Translations under genes and position numbers: made by a program
Notes under the pieces: model-generated
What the model was told of the DNA's origin: nothing
The model's input: only the letters and a program-made list of their open reading frames with translations
The model's database searches: none
Assembly (NCBI RefSeq): GCF_007859315.1
Contig: NZ_VOHA01000002.1
Coordinates: 558,001 to 622,000, forward strand
DNA from: Reyranella sp. CPCC 100927
Lineage (GTDB): Bacteria; Pseudomonadota; Alphaproteobacteria; Reyranellales; Reyranellaceae
DNA: 64,000 bases
Reading direction: 5' to 3'
Shown: in pieces, positions 18,938 to 27,584 of the stretch
How positions within the stretch are numbered: the stretch's first letter is position 1
How the letters are laid out: every line of letters starts with the position of its first letter

Positions 18938-20317
18938 GTGTCTGGCCTTGTGATCAACCCCGTCCATATCATCGGTGGCGGACTCGCCGGTGCAGAAGCC
19001 GCTTGGCAACTGGCGCGCGCAGGATTTCGCGCGACACTGCATGAGATGCGGCCGGTGCGCGGCACCGATGCGCACCAGACTGAAACCATCGCAGAACTCG
19101 TTTGCTCCAACTCATTCCGCTCGGACGATCGCGACCACAATGCCGTCGGCCTGCTGCATGAGGAAATGCGGCGTGCCGACTCGCTGATCCTGCGCGCCGC
19201 CGATGTGCACAAGGTGCCGGCCGGTGCCGCGCTTGCCGTCGACCGTCACGGCTTCTCCGCCGCCGTGCAGGCGGCGTTGGAAGCAGAGCCGCTGATCGAT
19301 ATCCGGCGCGAGGAAGTCGCCGGCCTGCCGCCCGCCGACTGGGACAGCGTCATCGTCGCGACAGGCCCACTGACCTCGCCCGCCCTCGCCCAGGCCGTTC
19401 TCGACCTGACCGGCGAGAGCAACCTTGCCTTCTTCGATGCCATCGCGCCGATTGTGCATCGCGACAGCATCGACTTCGACATTGCCTGGTTCCAGTCGCG
19501 CTATGACAAGGCTGGTCCGGGCGGCGATGGCGCCGACTACATCAATTGCCCGCTCGATCGCGATCAATACTACGCCTTCATCGACGCCCTGCTGGCGGGC
19601 GACAAGACCGACTTCAAGGAGTGGGAGCGCAGTACGCCCTATTTCGACGGCTGCCTGCCGATCGAAATCATGGCCGAACGCGGCCGCGATACGCTCGCCT
19701 TCGGCCCGATGAAACCGGTCGGCCTCACGGACCCGCGGACCGGACGTCGGCCGTTCGCCGTCGTGCAGCTACGACAGGACAATGCGCTGGGCACACTGTT
19801 CAACATCGTGGGCTTCCAGACCAAGCTGAAGCACGGCGAACAGACGCGGATCTTCCGCATGATTCCGGGCCTGCAGCAGGCCGAGTTCGCGCGCCTGGGC
19901 GGCCTGCACCGCAACACCTTCATCAACAGCCCACGCCTGCTCGACGACACGCTGCGCCTGAAGGCACAGCAACGCCTGCGCTTCGCCGGCCAGATCACCG
20001 GCTGCGAAGGCTATGTCGAGAGCGCTGCCATCGGCCTGCTGGCGGGCCGCTTCGCCGCCGCCGAGCGCATGGGCCAGCAACCGGTGCTGCCGCCCCCGAC
20101 AACCGCGTTCGGCGCCATCCTGGCGCACATCACCGGCGGTGCGGCAGCCGACACGTTCCAGCCGATGAACGTCAACTTCGGGCTGTTCCCCGACGTGCCG
20201 ACGCCCTCGGGCGCGCGACGGCCGTTGCGTGGCAAGGACAAGAAGCTGGCGCTGACAGGCCGCGCCCTGGCCGACCTCGATGCCTGGCTGAACCCGCGGC
20301 GCGCTGTCGCGGAATGA
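18938..20317 (+). CDS. trmFO: Methylenetetrahydrofolate--tRNA (uracil-54-C5)-methyltransferase
   Basis: 459-residue FAD enzyme that makes ribothymidine at T-loop position 54 using methylene-THF. The N-terminal FAD motif is [20 protein letters not shown] (residues 10-29), then the folate/FAD block [12 protein letters not shown] and the cysteine-containing [12 protein letters not shown]. The C-terminal segment [14 protein letters not shown] is family-specific. It begins with GTG at 18938. The downstream PPOX gene overlaps by ATGA. TrmFO replaces TrmA in many alphaproteobacteria. Confidence 0.97.
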   Translation: MSGLVINPVHIIGGGLAGAEAAWQLARAGFRATLHEMRPVRGTDAHQTETIAELVCSNSFRSDDRDHNAVGLLHEEMRRADSLILRAADVHKVPAGAALAVDRHGFSAAVQAALEAEPLIDIRREEVAGLPPADWDSVIVATGPLTSPALAQAVLDLTGESNLAFFDAIAPIVHRDSIDFDIAWFQSRYDKAGPGGDGADYINCPLDRDQYYAFIDALLAGDKTDFKEWERSTPYFDGCLPIEIMAERGRDTLAFGPMKPVGLTDPRTGRRPFAVVQLRQDNALGTLFNIVGFQTKLKHGEQTRIFRMIPGLQQAEFARLGGLHRNTFINSPRLLDDTLRLKAQQRLRFAGQITGCEGYVESAAIGLLAGRFAAAERMGQQPVLPPPTTAFGAILAHITGGAAADTFQPMNVNFGLFPDVPTPSGARRPLRGKDKKLALTGRALADLDAWLNPRRAVAE

Positions 20318-20946
20318 CCGAGATGGACGACGTGCCGCCGTCCCCGCCGCCCTGTGACGTCGCCTTCACGCCGTCCGTCAAGGCGGCACAGTCGCGGCTC
20401 GGGTCGCGCGCGCACATGGAGCGCATGGAGGGTGAGCGACCGTGGCTCACCGAGGTCACGGACGACCTGGCGACATTCCTGACCGTCGTCGACGCGTTCT
20501 TCTTCGCGACGGCCAGCGCCGACGGCCAGCCTTACATCCAGCACCGGGGCGGACCGCCCGGCTTCCTGAAGGTCATCGACAAGCGCACGCTGGGCTTCGC
20601 CGACTTTCGCGGCAACCGGCAATACATCACCGTCGGCAATCTTGCCGAGAACCCACGCTGCCACATCTTCATCCTGCACTTCGCCACCCGTCAGCGCATC
20701 AAGCTCTGGGGCCGCGCCCGCTATGTCGAGGACGACGCCGCGCTGATGACCCGGCTCGCGATCCCAGGGTATCGCGCCGTGGTCGAGCGCGCCGTCCTGT
20801 TCGAAATCGAGGCCTGGGACGTCAACTGTCCGCAACACATCACGCCACGCTACAGCGAAGCCGAAATCGCACCCGCGGTCGACAAGCTCGCGGCCCGGAT
20901 CAAAGAGCTGGAAGACGAGGTGGCGCGACTGAAGGCGCCCGTTTAG
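20314..20946 (+). CDS. Pyridoxamine 5'-phosphate oxidase-family flavin-binding protein
   Basis: 210 residues of split beta-barrel type. Typical PPOX elements are [26 protein letters not shown], the [16 protein letters not shown] strand pair and [26 protein letters not shown]. The C-terminus is a short coiled coil ([12 protein letters not shown]). It probably binds FMN or F420-like cofactor; the reaction is unknown. The ATG at 20314 overlaps the trmFO TGA (ATGA), so translation is coupled. It converges on nrdJ, 25 bp apart. Confidence 0.88.
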   Translation: MTEMDDVPPSPPPCDVAFTPSVKAAQSRLGSRAHMERMEGERPWLTEVTDDLATFLTVVDAFFFATASADGQPYIQHRGGPPGFLKVIDKRTLGFADFRGNRQYITVGNLAENPRCHIFILHFATRQRIKLWGRARYVEDDAALMTRLAIPGYRAVVERAVLFEIEAWDVNCPQHITPRYSEAEIAPAVDKLAARIKELEDEVARLKAPV

Positions 20947-20971
20947 TCACCGGAGTGGCGCGCTCCCAGCG

Positions 20972-23900
20972 TTACCCGCAGCGGGAATAGCCGCAGGACA
21001 GACAAAGGTCACAGCCGTCACGGTGCGTGAGCGCTGCCGCGCCGCATTGCGAGCACTGTCCCAACCGCTGGCCCTCGGACGCGCCAGGGCCACCGCCATC
21101 GGATGGCTCGCCGCCGACGGCAGCCTTCAACTGCACCGAATCGATGCTCAACGGTCGCTCGCCCGGCGCCAGGAAACCGATGTCGACCAGATGCCGTTCG
21201 ATCACCGCGCCGATCGCCGCCAGCAATGACGGCACGTAGCGGCCCTCCATCCACTGGCCGCCGCGCGGGTCGAACACCGCCTTCAGCTCCTCGACCACGA
21301 ACGATACATCACCACCACGGCGGAACACGGCCGAGATCATGCGCGTGAGCGCCACGGTCCAGGCGTAGTGCTCCATGTTCTTGGAGTTGATGAAGATCTC
21401 GAACGGCCGGCGGCGGCCATCCTGCACGATGTCGTTCAACGTGATGTAGATCGCGTGGTCACTGCCCGGCCATTTGATCTTGTAGGTGCTGCCCGGCAAT
21501 TCGGCCGGCCGTTCCAGCGGCTGCGCAATATAGACCACGCCGTCCTTGGCCGGAGCCTTCACGGGCGCCAATGCCACTGGCGTGGCTTCCGCCGCCGAGG
21601 TGGTCAACACCGCGCCGGTCACGGCGTTGGGCCGATACGTCGTGCAACCCTTGCAGCCGAGCCGATAGGCTTCAGTATAGACGTCCTTGAAGGCCTCGAA
21701 GGAAATCGACTCCGGCAGGTTGATGGTCTTGGAGATCGAGCTGTCGACGTACTTCTGCGCCGCCGCCTGCATGGCCAGATGCGCCGCCGGCGGCAACGTC
21801 TGGGCATCGACGAAGGCGTCGGGCAGCGCCACCTCGGGGCCCTCCAGGTGCCGGAAGAGTCGGTAGGCATAGTCCGCCACCTCCTCGCTGCGACGCGATC
21901 CGTCGGGCATGGTCACGGCCCGCTCGTAGGTAAAGGCGAACACCGGTTCGATGCCCGACGACACGTTGTCGGCCAGCAGCGAAATGGTACCCGTCGGGGC
22001 GATCGAGTTCAGCAGCGCATTGCGCATGCCGTAACGCGCAATCGAATCGCGCACATCGGAGTCCAATGCGCTCACTGTCTCGCCCGCGAGGTAGCGGTTG
22101 CGGTTGAACAGCGGGAAGCTGCCCTTCTCGGCCGACAGGTCGCTGGAGGCCAGATACGATTGACGGCGCACCGCGGCCAGCCATTCCTCGGTCAACCGCA
22201 ATGCTTCCGGCGAGCCGTAGCGCACACCGCACATGATCAGCGCATCGGCAAGCCCGGTGACACCCAGCCCCATGCGGCGCTTGGCCTGAGCCTCCTCCTT
22301 CTGTGCCGGCAGCGGAAAGCGCGACACGTCGATGGCGTTGTCCAGCATGCGTACCGCCAGCGGCACCAGCGCCTCGAGCGCCGCCATGTCCAAAGCCGCA
22401 CTCTCTTCAAAAGGATCCTTCACCAGGCGCGCCAGATTGATCGAGCCCAGCAGGCAAGCGCCGTACGGGGGAAGTGGCTGCTCGCCGCAGTTATGGACGA
22501 CGATGCCGTTGGCATCGAAGGCATTGACGCCAGGCACGCTGGCGTCAAACACCGTCTCGACGCCGTCCGCCTGTACCGAGGCGACGCGCGCTATGAAGCG
22601 CTCTCGATTCGGCTGCCGACGGTATGCCGACACGAGTGCTTTCAGGCGTATCGCCTTGGATGCATGCGTGAATCCAACCACCTCGGCGAAACGCTGGACA
22701 TTGTCACCGGCGACAACGAGCTCGTGCTGGGCCTTGATGGCATAGTCCTTTAGACCGCCGCGCCCGTCCGGCAATGAGCGGGTACCGGCAGCGCGCCGCT
22801 GCGTGTAGATCGTTGAAACGATGCCGAGCCGCAGCAACATGCGCTGAACCGCTTCAAGACGCGGCAGATCGCTCTGTGCCAACCGAACGCTGACGCCCTT
22901 GGCCTGCGAACCGATCACGGTTCCATCGCAATCGAAGAACCCTCGCAGGAATCCCCGATAGAAATCGCTCGACGCGCGTTCCATGCGCGCCGTAATGGCC
23001 TTGTTGCCGGGAGACATGCCCACATCGACAGCGAGTTGCCTCACCGCGCCGGTCGCCAGTCGGAACTCCTGCCGGCCTTCAACCGCCATCCAGCCGGAGA
23101 AATCCGCACGATGCGGCAACCGCCGAGCCGCGCTCAGCGCCGCGTCCATGATGGAAACAGCGTCGGGGTCAGCGCAACCGTCGTTTACCGCCGCGGTTCG
23201 CGACCATACCGACAGGACTGCCTTGTCCGATTTGAGCGTTCCGTCGCCGACCAGCAAACCCAGCAGATAGCCGCGATCGGCATCGAATTCCCCCGACCAT
23301 TCGATAATCGCGCGATGATCGTGCAGAACAACCCGATCATCGGCCGTGAGCTCACCTGCCGCCCGCCATGTCGTTTCCTGTCGCCAGCGCGTCTGCGACG
23401 ACACCACGCAAACGAGATGATCGGCCGTCAATCTCAGCTGGTAGCCTTCGACCGTCGTCAGCCGTACCACCGGCTTATGTCCAGTCGCGAAAAACCCCTG
23501 TGCCGTCGTATCGTGGGGCGTGCCGTTGACGAGCAGTGTCGCCGGCCGGCCGACCAGTTCGCTCACCTGTCGCGCACCTTCAACGGTCTGAATCCAGGTA
23601 TCGGCTGTGACGCAGGGGTTGGTCGCGCTGATCGATTCGCAATAGGCGAGGTTGTTGGCGCGGTTGATGCGATCGATGAAGATCACACCCGGCTCGGCGA
23701 CCTCGTAGGTCGCGCGCATGATGCGATCCCACAGCGCGCGCGCACGCACCGTGCGGAAGGTGCGGCCGCCGAACACCAGCGGCCAGTCGCCGTCGGCCGT
23801 CACGGCAGCCATGAACGCGTCGCTGACCAGCACCGACAAATTGAAATTGCGCAGGCGGCGCGCGTCGCGCTTGGCGTCGACGAAATCCTCGATGTCGGGA

Positions 23901-24421
23901 TGGTCGCAGCGCAAGGTCGCCATCATGGCACCGCGCCGCGACCCGGCACTCATGATCGTGCGGCACATCGCGTCCCACACGTCCATGAAGCTGAGCGGAC
24001 CGGAGGCGTCGGCGCCGACACCCAGGACTGGCGCACCGCATGGCCGCAGGGTCGAGAAGTCGTAGCCGATGCCGCCACCGCGCTGCATGGTCAGAGCAGC
24101 TTCCTTCAGGTGCTCGAAGATGCCCGCCATGTCGTCGGGGACGGCGCCCATGACGAAGCAGTTGAACAGCGTCACATCCCGGCCGCTGCCGGCACCGGCG
24201 AGGATGCGCCCCGCAGGCAGAAACTTGTGATCGCGCAGGGCCTCGAAGAAGCGTGGCGTCCACAGGGCCGGCTCGCGTTCGTTGGCCGCCAGTGCCTCGG
24301 CCACACGCCGCCACGTCTCATCGATCGTCTTGTCCACCACCCCATCGGCGGTGGAGAGACGATATTTCATCTCCCAGATGCGGGTGGCGATCGGCGACGG
24401 AGGCATAGCGATGCCGACCAT
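20972..24421 (-). CDS. nrdJ: Adenosylcobalamin-dependent (class II) ribonucleotide reductase with intein
   Basis: 1149 codons; after removal of a 375-residue intein (residues 270-644) the mature enzyme is 774 residues. It reduces ribonucleotides using an AdoCbl-generated thiyl radical, independent of oxygen. In the N-extein TLFNCFVMG holds the first redox Cys (88), and QRGGGIGYDFSTLRP is family-typical. At the junction NP/CGEQPLPPYGACLLGSINL carries the Asn-Cys-Glu triad of the radical site. The C-terminus has a TSCPD domain (GSTYKIKWPGSDHAIYITLN) and a zinc-like tail CSQCG ... CDLCLSCGYSRCG. The ATG at 24421 follows AGGAGAG. A consensus-like promoter and a LexA-type box lie upstream, suggesting induction by DNA damage. 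No class I RNR is in the window. Confidence 0.96.
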   Translation of the reverse strand: MVGIAMPPSPIATRIWEMKYRLSTADGVVDKTIDETWRRVAEALAANEREPALWTPRFFEALRDHKFLPAGRILAGAGSGRDVTLFNCFVMGAVPDDMAGIFEHLKEAALTMQRGGGIGYDFSTLRPCGAPVLGVGADASGPLSFMDVWDAMCRTIMSAGSRRGAMMATLRCDHPDIEDFVDAKRDARRLRNFNLSVLVSDAFMAAVTADGDWPLVFGGRTFRTVRARALWDRIMRATYEVAEPGVIFIDRINRANNLAYCESISATNPCVTADTWIQTVEGARQVSELVGRPATLLVNGTPHDTTAQGFFATGHKPVVRLTTVEGYQLRLTADHLVCVVSSQTRWRQETTWRAAGELTADDRVVLHDHRAIIEWSGEFDADRGYLLGLLVGDGTLKSDKAVLSVWSRTAAVNDGCADPDAVSIMDAALSAARRLPHRADFSGWMAVEGRQEFRLATGAVRQLAVDVGMSPGNKAITARMERASSDFYRGFLRGFFDCDGTVIGSQAKGVSVRLAQSDLPRLEAVQRMLLRLGIVSTIYTQRRAAGTRSLPDGRGGLKDYAIKAQHELVVAGDNVQRFAEVVGFTHASKAIRLKALVSAYRRQPNRERFIARVASVQADGVETVFDASVPGVNAFDANGIVVHNCGEQPLPPYGACLLGSINLARLVKDPFEESAALDMAALEALVPLAVRMLDNAIDVSRFPLPAQKEEAQAKRRMGLGVTGLADALIMCGVRYGSPEALRLTEEWLAAVRRQSYLASSDLSAEKGSFPLFNRNRYLAGETVSALDSDVRDSIARYGMRNALLNSIAPTGTISLLADNVSSGIEPVFAFTYERAVTMPDGSRRSEEVADYAYRLFRHLEGPEVALPDAFVDAQTLPPAAHLAMQAAAQKYVDSSISKTINLPESISFEAFKDVYTEAYRLGCKGCTTYRPNAVTGAVLTTSAAEATPVALAPVKAPAKDGVVYIAQPLERPAELPGSTYKIKWPGSDHAIYITLNDIVQDGRRRPFEIFINSKNMEHYAWTVALTRMISAVFRRGGDVSFVVEELKAVFDPRGGQWMEGRYVPSLLAAIGAVIERHLVDIGFLAPGERPLSIDSVQLKAAVGGEPSDGGGPGASEGQRLGQCSQCGAAALTHRDGCDLCLSCGYSRCG
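22490..23614 (-). mobile_element. Intein with LAGLIDADG homing endonuclease inside nrdJ
   Basis: In-frame 375-residue intein with all splicing blocks: Cys1 (CVTADTWIQ, block A), block B with TADH, the C-terminal VFDASVPGVNAFDANGIVVHN ending in His-Asn, and Cys as +1 residue. Between them sits a two-motif DOD endonuclease: LLGLLVGDGTL (host residues about 386-396) and GFLRGFFDCDGTV (490-502), both with the catalytic Asp, so it looks active. The insertion falls directly before the thiyl-radical cysteine codon. An unspliced precursor should be catalytically dead. Confidence 0.95.
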
Positions 24422-24498
24422 GCGGACTCTCCTGCGCGGACATCCGGAAGCGGCACGCCCCGACCCGCGGATAGCTTTACGACTCTCTGGAAACCTGA

Positions 24499-24527
24499 AA
24501 TTTAGTCACGCCGACCATCACGGTCAA
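24499..24527 (-). promoter_or_regulatory. Sigma-70-like promoter of nrdJ
   Basis: On the minus strand TTGACC (24527-24522) and TAAATT (24504-24499) are separated by exactly 17 bp, about 80 bp upstream of the nrdJ ATG. The -35 matches five of six consensus bases and the -10 four. It lies 6 bp from the LexA-type box. Confidence 0.55.
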
Positions 24528-24533
24528 CAAACC

Positions 24534-24548
24534 GTTCACTATTTGTTC
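24534..24548. promoter_or_regulatory. LexA-type box (GTTC-N7-GTTC) upstream of nrdJ
   Basis: GTTCACTATTTGTTC is an exact match to the alphaproteobacterial SOS box GTTC-N7-GTTC, read on the plus strand. It lies immediately upstream of the -35 element of the nrdJ promoter, 113 bp from the start codon. The gene on the other side (plsC) ends towards it, so nrdJ is the only candidate target. Confidence 0.6.
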
Positions 24549-24669
24549 AAAGCCCAGCGGTACCCATTATCAACAAGTGGCTTTTGATCAACGCACTGAA
24601 TTGTACAGATTTTTTGCCCTTGTCCCCAGCTTCATCCACAAACGGTGCGGGACCGAAGCATCGGGCCAC

Positions 24670-25404
24670 TCACTCTTTCGTCATCGGCGGCTCGGCGGCC
24701 AATCGCTGGGTGGCGGTCTCGATCCGGTCGCGCAGTGCCTGCATAAAATCGGCCCGCGCCATGCCGGGTGCGATCGGTGGCAGGATCTCGACGGTGATCG
24801 TACCCGGCTTCTTGATGAAGGTGCGCCGCCCCCAGAACAGGCCGGAATTCAACGCCACCGGCACCACCGGCACCTTGAGCTGTGTGTACAGTGCCGCCAC
24901 GCCGGGCTGGTACGGCGCCTCGGCGCCGACCGCCGTGCGCGTGCCTTCCGGAAAGATGACAATCGGCCGGCCGGCGTCCAGCGCTCGGCGCGCATCGCGC
25001 AGGATCGAGCGCAATGCCGACGGCCCCGCAGAGCGGTCAATACCGATATTGCGGGCACGCCACATCATCCAGCCGACGACGGGGATATAGAACAGGTCGC
25101 GCTTGAGCACGAAGGCGCCGTCGGGAAAGACATGGGTGAAGGCGAGCGTTTCCCACGTCGACTGATGCTTCGATGCGATGATGCAGGGACCAGACGGCAG
25201 ATTCTCGAACCCATGCACCCGGTGCGTCAGCCGGCATGTCGCCTGCAGCAGTGCGAGCGAGGCTCGTGTCCAGATGCGGGCATAGGCGGTCACGGCCCGC
25301 GCCGGCAACGCCAGCACCGGCAGGCCGACGATCGCCAGCACGGTCGACAGCAGGTAGAAGCCGACATTGAAGAGGAACGAGCCGATCGCCTGTCGCATGG
25401 TCAC
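24670..25404 (-). CDS. plsC: 1-acyl-sn-glycerol-3-phosphate acyltransferase
   Basis: 244-residue membrane-associated acyltransferase that makes phosphatidic acid. An N-terminal hydrophobic helix (residues 8-35) is followed by motif I in the form SKHQSTWETLAF (HX4E instead of the usual HX4D), motif II around YIPVVGWMMWRARNIGIDR, and motif III IVIFPEGTRTAVG. Length is typical for PlsC. It starts 28 bp after the stop of the GmhB-like gene at 25433, so both are probably one transcript. Confidence 0.92.
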   Translation of the reverse strand: MTMRQAIGSFLFNVGFYLLSTVLAIVGLPVLALPARAVTAYARIWTRASLALLQATCRLTHRVHGFENLPSGPCIIASKHQSTWETLAFTHVFPDGAFVLKRDLFYIPVVGWMMWRARNIGIDRSAGPSALRSILRDARRALDAGRPIVIFPEGTRTAVGAEAPYQPGVAALYTQLKVPVVPVALNSGLFWGRRTFIKKPGTITVEILPPIAPGMARADFMQALRDRIETATQRLAAEPPMTKE

Positions 25405-25432
25405 ACGCTTATCACACCGTGGGCGAAGCGAC

Positions 25433-25987
25433 TCACTGCAGTTCCCCTTTCAGATAGGAGTCCACAGCGGCGGCGAGATCGGCGCGGACCGCGACCGGCA
25501 ACAGATCGGCGGGAACGCCGGCGGCCTGGACCTTGGTGCCTTTGCCCGTGCGCACCAGCACACGACGACATCCGGCAGCCTTCGCGGCCTGAAGATCACG
25601 CAGGTCGTCGCCGATCATCGGCGTGTCCTCGGCACCGGCGCGAAAGAGTCGCAACGCTTCCAGCAGCATGCCCGGTTCGGGCTTGCGGCGCGGCGAAGGA
25701 CGGTCCGGCGGATCGGTGCAAACGAGTATGGCGTCGAGACGCGCGCCCTCGCGTGCCAGGCGCGTGCGCAGCTCGCTGTGGATACGATCCAGCATCTGCA
25801 TCGATATGATATTGCGGCCGACGACGGACTGGTTGGTCACGACCGCGACGCGCACATCGGCCTCGTTGAGACGTGCAATCGCTGCTGCGGCACCGGGCAG
25901 CAGCACAAGCTCGTCCGGACTCTTCACCGAGTCCGGGCGATCGTTGTTGATCACCCCATCGCGATCGAGCAGAACCAGCCGCAGCAT
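25433..25987 (-). CDS. HAD-IIIA phosphatase, GmhB/HisB-N-like
   Basis: 184 residues. Motif I LLDRDGVINNDRPD (Asp nucleophile near residue 8), motif II VVTNQS, the lysine in RRKPEPGML and motif IV MIGDDLRDLQAAKAAG are as in D-glycero-D-manno-heptose-1,7-bisphosphate phosphatase. The zinc loop between motif II and the Lys is shortened: CTDPPDRPSPRRKP has only one Cys where GmhB has C-x-H ... C-x-C. It may therefore act on heptose bisphosphate without zinc or on another sugar phosphate. The ATG at 25987 is chosen; GTG lies directly before it. Operon with plsC fits envelope synthesis. Confidence 0.75.
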   Translation of the reverse strand: MLRLVLLDRDGVINNDRPDSVKSPDELVLLPGAAAAIARLNEADVRVAVVTNQSVVGRNIISMQMLDRIHSELRTRLAREGARLDAILVCTDPPDRPSPRRKPEPGMLLEALRLFRAGAEDTPMIGDDLRDLQAAKAAGCRRVLVRTGKGTKVQAAGVPADLLPVAVRADLAAAVDSYLKGELQ

Positions 25988-26006
25988 CACACTGTGTCTC
26001 GCTTGT

Positions 26007-26024
26007 TTTACAAGAGCTTGTAAA
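26007..26024. promoter_or_regulatory. 18-bp palindrome in divergent promoter
   Basis: TTTACAAG-AG-CTTGTAAA: perfect 8-bp arms around two bases, midway between the starts of the GmhB-like gene (25987) and the zinc-ribbon gene (26064). The AT-rich palindromic form and location suit an operator acting on both genes. No cognate regulator is identified. Confidence 0.5.
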
Positions 26025-26063
26025 CTACTGTCCGCTCGCTAATACATCTGGTATCCCTCGCTT

Positions 26064-26672
26064 ATGCAACTCACCTGTCCGAATTGCTCGGCGCGCTATC
26101 TCGTCGATCCCGCCGCAATCGGCCCGACAGGTCGGACGGTCCAGTGTTTCCGCTGCGGCCACAAATGGCAGGCGCGGCTATCGACGCCGGTCGGTACTGC
26201 AGAGCCGGTGCCAGCACCCACGCCCGTGCCGGATTTCATCATCCGGCCGCCGAGCCAGCCCGAGGCGAACTATCTGCCGGCAATTCCGGCGGATCCGGGC
26301 ATGCCCACATGGCTGAAGACCGTGCTCGGCATGCTGCTGCTGCTCGCCGTACTGGGTGGCGGCATGTATCTGTTCCGCGATCAGCTGTTTGCGACGCTGG
26401 CCGTCGATCAGGAGACGGCCAAGATCACGCGCGCCGCCGGTGCCGACGGAAAGACAGCGATCATCGTCACGGGCGACATCGTGAACACCGGCCGTGGCGA
26501 GGAAACCGTGCAGCGACTGCGCCTGCGGTTCAAGGACGTAGACGGCACGGTCATCGGCGAGCGCACCATCGCGATTACGGCCACGAGTCTCCCACCCCAA
26601 GGACGCACCCGGTTCGAGGTCCGCATCGAGGATGCTCCGGCGGCGTCCAAAGTGGAGGTAGCGGCAGAGTGA
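26064..26672 (+). CDS. MJ0042-type zinc-ribbon membrane protein (DUF3426-like)
   Basis: 202 residues in three parts. An N-terminal zinc ribbon has CPNCSARY ... CFRCGHKW (Cys at 5, 8, 29, 32). A proline-rich linker runs to residue 75, a single transmembrane helix spans about 85-105, and a beta-rich C-terminal domain resembles the DUF3426/FxLYD fold (VTGDIVNTGRGEETVQRLRLRF). The topology places the zinc ribbon in the cytoplasm and the C-terminal domain in the periplasm. Family role unknown. Confidence 0.88.
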   Translation: MQLTCPNCSARYLVDPAAIGPTGRTVQCFRCGHKWQARLSTPVGTAEPVPAPTPVPDFIIRPPSQPEANYLPAIPADPGMPTWLKTVLGMLLLLAVLGGGMYLFRDQLFATLAVDQETAKITRAAGADGKTAIIVTGDIVNTGRGEETVQRLRLRFKDVDGTVIGERTIAITATSLPPQGRTRFEVRIEDAPAASKVEVAAE

Positions 26673-26679
26673 TCTCGAA

Positions 26680-26706
26680 GGAGAGCGGGCCGGAGGCCCG
26701 CTCTCC
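26680..26706. terminator. Bidirectional terminator hairpin
   Basis: GGAGAGCGGGCC (26680-26691) and its exact complement GGCCCGCTCTCC (26695-26706) form a 12-bp GC-rich stem with a GGA loop, between the convergent ends of the zinc-ribbon gene and nadC. No U-tract follows, so termination may be only partial. Confidence 0.6.
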
Positions 26707-26714
26707 CGGGAGAC

Positions 26715-27584
26715 TCAGCCCTTCTGGAAATCCAGACCCAGGTCGAGCGCCGCGGCGCTGTGCGTGATCCAGCCTGCCGAGATGATATCGACGCCGCTGG
26801 CGGCAACGGCCGCGACGGTGTCGCGCGTGATCCGACCGGACGCTTCGCTCACGGCACGACCGGCGATCTTGGCCACGGCCTCCGTCATCACGGCGGGAGT
26901 CATGTTGTCGAGCAGCACGGCATCGACGCCCGCGGCCAAGGCGGCATCGAGGTCCGACAAGGTCTCGACCTCGACCTCGATCTTCACCATATGGCCGATC
27001 GCCTGCCGCGCCCGCGCGACAGCCACGCCGATACCACCGACGGCCTCGATATGATTGTCCTTGATCAGCACGCCATCATCGAGGCCGAAGCGATGGCTGA
27101 CGCCACCGCCGGCGCGAACGGCGTGCTTCTCCAGTGCCCTCAGGCCCGGCGTCGTCTTGCGCGTGCAGGTGATGCGCGCGCGATGACCCTTGGCGCCGTC
27201 AACCAGCGATGCGGTCGCGGTGGCAACGCCCGACAGATGACACAGGAAGTTCAACGCCACCCGCTCTGCCGTCAGGATCGCACCGGCCGGACCGGCAATG
27301 CTGGCGACGACGTCGCCGGCGGCGACGCGACTGCCGTCGGGCCGCTGGATCGTCAGGGTGATCGCGGGATCCAGAAGCCGAAACGCGATCGCCGCGCACT
27401 CCAGGCCGGCCACGACTCCCGGCTGCCGCGTGGCGATGACGGCGCGGACGCGGGCCGATGCCGGCACGATGCTCGACGTGGTGATGTCGCCGGCGCGACC
27501 GAGGTCCTCGGTCAACGCGGCCCGGACGATGGGCTCGACCAGCAGCGACGGCAGTGGGACGAGTGAGGGGTTGGATGCGCTCAC
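26715..27584 (-). CDS. nadC: Nicotinate-nucleotide pyrophosphorylase (carboxylating)
   Basis: 289-residue quinolinate phosphoribosyltransferase, third step of de novo NAD synthesis. Visible are LTEDLGRAGDITT near the N-terminus, ALNFLCHLSGVAT, the substrate-binding ITCTRKTTPGLRALEKHAVRAGGG, HRFGLDDGVLIKDNH and EVEVETLSDL. The GTG start at 27584 overlaps the nadB TGA (GTGA), so translation is coupled. An open frame upstream runs inside nadB and is discarded. Last gene of nadABC. Confidence 0.96.
   Translation of the reverse strand: MSASNPSLVPLPSLLVEPIVRAALTEDLGRAGDITTSSIVPASARVRAVIATRQPGVVAGLECAAIAFRLLDPAITLTIQRPDGSRVAAGDVVASIAGPAGAILTAERVALNFLCHLSGVATATASLVDGAKGHRARITCTRKTTPGLRALEKHAVRAGGGVSHRFGLDDGVLIKDNHIEAVGGIGVAVARARQAIGHMVKIEVEVETLSDLDAALAAGVDAVLLDNMTPAVMTEAVAKIAGRAVSEASGRITRDTVAAVAASGVDIISAGWITHSAAALDLGLDFQKG

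Noticed and set aside
24567-24640. Two DnaA-box-like 9-mers (TTATCAACA, TCATCCACA) as a possible origin
   Set aside because: Each has a mismatch, only two occur, and there is no dnaA/dnaN/hemE/gidA neighbourhood or AT-rich unwinding tract.
24422-24669. Cobalamin riboswitch or NrdR boxes upstream of nrdJ
   Set aside because: Neither the B12-box core nor paired NrdR boxes could be seen.
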